Shown here piece by piece: positions 16,271 to 17,644 of a DNA stretch of 17,644 nt (position 1 is the stretch's first letter; each line of letters starts with the position of its first letter). This stretch comes from Entrophospora sp. SA101. Lineage: Eukaryota > Glomeromycota > Glomeromycetes > Entrophosporales > Entrophosporaceae. The position numbers and the translations under genes are program-made. Where the stretch lies: contig CAUDNR010004356.1 of the NCBI GenBank assembly GCA_958430865.1, positions 31,681 to 49,324 on the forward strand, written 5' to 3'. The notes below the pieces were generated by a model. The model searched no databases. It had not been told where the DNA came from and worked only from the letters and a program-made list of their open reading frames with translations.

Positions 16271-17644
16271 AACAGGCCTGGACGTGACAAAACACGATTT
16301 AAAGCTCCAAAAAACAACACTGTATTACAATACGATGATAATTCATGGGATGTAATTGCATGGGGATATGAAGCATTGGCTCGAGAGCCAAGGAAAAAAA
16401 TTAGGATTGTTTCAAAACCGGAACCAAAACCAGTAGAACGTTTTAAATTGCATCTCGCGGATTTAAAAGATTCCGACAAACCCTATCTCCCGCCAAACTT
16501 AGATTATCGAAAAGCAATTTCAGACTTCCTAAAATCAATGAAACCAGTTAATAATTTTTTGGCATTCTAAGATTTCCCTATTGGATTGATCGATTAAAAT
16601 AACGTATTTTATTATTGTAGCTGATTTTGGAAACTCTTGTAAATATTTGGCCCAATTTAAAATTTCCTGAGCACGTAAGATTGGTTTTTACTATCCCGGC
16701 TGAATGGTATGAACTTATACTTGTAATTTTCATAAAGCATGTAAATATATTGATTGTATATTATATGCTCCCATGTAATTTTTAGGAGTCCTGAAGCAAT
16801 TGGAATATTACAAGATTGTATACTTAAAGCAGGTTATACGACAAAAAATTCGAAGAATAATTTAGAGTTTACTACTGAACGTAAGTAACTATTCGATTTT
16901 TAGTCCAAATTTGAGTGACAATTCGCATTTCCTTTTTATTCAAAATCGTAAATAACAAATAGCCGAAGCTGCAGCATTATACTGTATGGAGAAGTTGGAA
17001 GAACTTCGGTTAAGTGAAGGATGTAAGCATTTTTCAAAAAAAAAAACATAGTTATTAATGATAAAGTAACTAGTAATATTATATTAAACAAAAAAAATTT
17101 TTTTTAAAAAGCAACTTTCATGGTGGTAGATTGTGGAGGTGGTACAGTTGATTTGACAGTCAGAAAGTTATTATCCAAAAATAAATTATCGGAAATTACA
17201 GAACGTAGTGGGGACCTTTGTGGTATTTGAACTTTTAAAATAAATAATGAAACTAAAATTTTTAAAAAAATAAAAATTAAATTATACTCTAAAAAAAAAA
17301 TCTTCTACATTATTTTTCAGGTTCAACTTATGTTGATGATGAATTTATTGTTTTTTTGGAAAATAAATTTGGGTTTGGAGCTCTTGATGAATTTAGAAGA
17401 AACCATTATGATCAATATCAATATCTAATTCTCAATTTCTTTTGTCCAAGGGTTAAATTTGGATTTGATGGCAATAACTCAAGTTTTAGAACAATTGATT
17501 TGGACATTGAGAAATTTTGTCCTGCTCTTATGAAATATGTAAATGATGACATTAAAGAAGAAATGGAGCAAGGTAAAATATAATTTTTGGAAAAAAGATT
17601 AACAATAGATTTCTCTTTATAATTAACAACACAACTGAATGTAT
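15832..17644 (+). CDS. Hsp70-family (HSPA12-like) ATPase-domain protein, 5' part, 10 exons in window
   Basis: Exons: 15832-15868, 15947-15967, 16051-16062, 16154-16193, 16276-16546, 16621-16706, 16786-16880, 16963-17022, 17112-17222, 17321-17572, with a GTAAAA donor at 17573. Phases close throughout for 328 residues; the gene runs off the window end. It encodes the actin-like nucleotide-binding domain of an Hsp70 relative. The phosphate-1 loop DFGTTTSGFSY is at residues 13-23 and the phosphate-2 loop VVDCGGGTVDLT at 212-223. Between them the layout (NESWPGRDKT, VLQYDDNSWDVIAWGYEAL, ERFKLHLADL, LVFTIPAEW, TTEPEAAALYC) is that of HSPA12-type proteins rather than classical Hsp70, so ATP binding is likely but canonical chaperone activity is not assured. 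Such genes are strongly expanded in Rhizophagus. Exon 3 is only 12 bases. No signal peptide is seen, so the protein is probably cytosolic. Confidence 0.92.
16228..16269 (+). repeat. (AAT)n microsatellite in intron 4 of the Hsp70-like gene
   Basis: About 13 perfect ATA/AAT units just upstream of the intron acceptor at 16275. The tract occupies half of the 82-base intron. Confidence 0.9.

Noticed and set aside
1..17644. tRNA, rRNA or CRISPR arrays
   Set aside because: No cloverleaf-like set of stems with A and B boxes, no rRNA core motifs and no regularly spaced repeats were seen on either strand by eye.

Overview
This window looks like nuclear DNA of an intron-rich, AT-rich fungus. An arbuscular mycorrhizal fungus (Glomeromycotina, Rhizophagus-like) fits best. 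The reasons are short introns (about 70-110 bases) splitting every recognisable gene, an HSPA12-type Hsp70-like gene of the kind expanded in these fungi, a fungal-type Ubp2 deubiquitinase, decayed kinase-like debris with small inverted-repeat elements, and a well-formed U12-type AT-AC intron (minor introns are rare in fungi but known in Rhizophagus). The assignment rests on gene style and protein families, not on a database match.

Layout. Bases 1-4600 hold no intact gene. They contain gene-tail remnants (1-109 and 4486-4591 are related; 4303-4400 resembles the activation segment of a protein kinase), an acidic coding-like fragment (477-621), two candidate MITEs flanked by TA (1129-1326 and 3073-3664), a smaller inverted repeat flanked by TTAA (1691-1800), and a tandem repeat (2402-2476). 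Then follow four complete genes and one partial gene, all rebuilt here exon by exon with phases that close: a GT4-type glycosyltransferase (minus, 4661-6416, 4 exons, 504 aa); mitochondrial ribosomal protein bL12m (minus, 7127-8149, 6 exons, about 206 aa, start tentative); a Ubp2/USP25/28-type ubiquitin hydrolase (plus, 8355-13261, 21 exons, 1015 aa); a coiled-coil protein I do not recognise (minus, 13707-15589, 2 exons, 602 aa); and the 5' part of an HSPA12-like Hsp70-family gene (plus, 15832 to beyond the window end, 10 exons seen).

The bL12m and UBP2 genes are divergent over about 205 bases, and so are the coiled-coil and Hsp70-like genes over 242 bases. UBP2 and the coiled-coil gene converge. 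There is no operon or shared pathway; these are ordinary eukaryotic neighbours. The most notable features are the AT-AC intron in the deubiquitinase (11701-11868), a GC-AG intron in the same gene, a 12-base micro-exon in the Hsp70-like gene, a 93-base in-frame tandem duplication in the coiled-coil gene, and AATAAA overlapping or abutting the stop codon in three genes. I found no convincing new multi-gene system.
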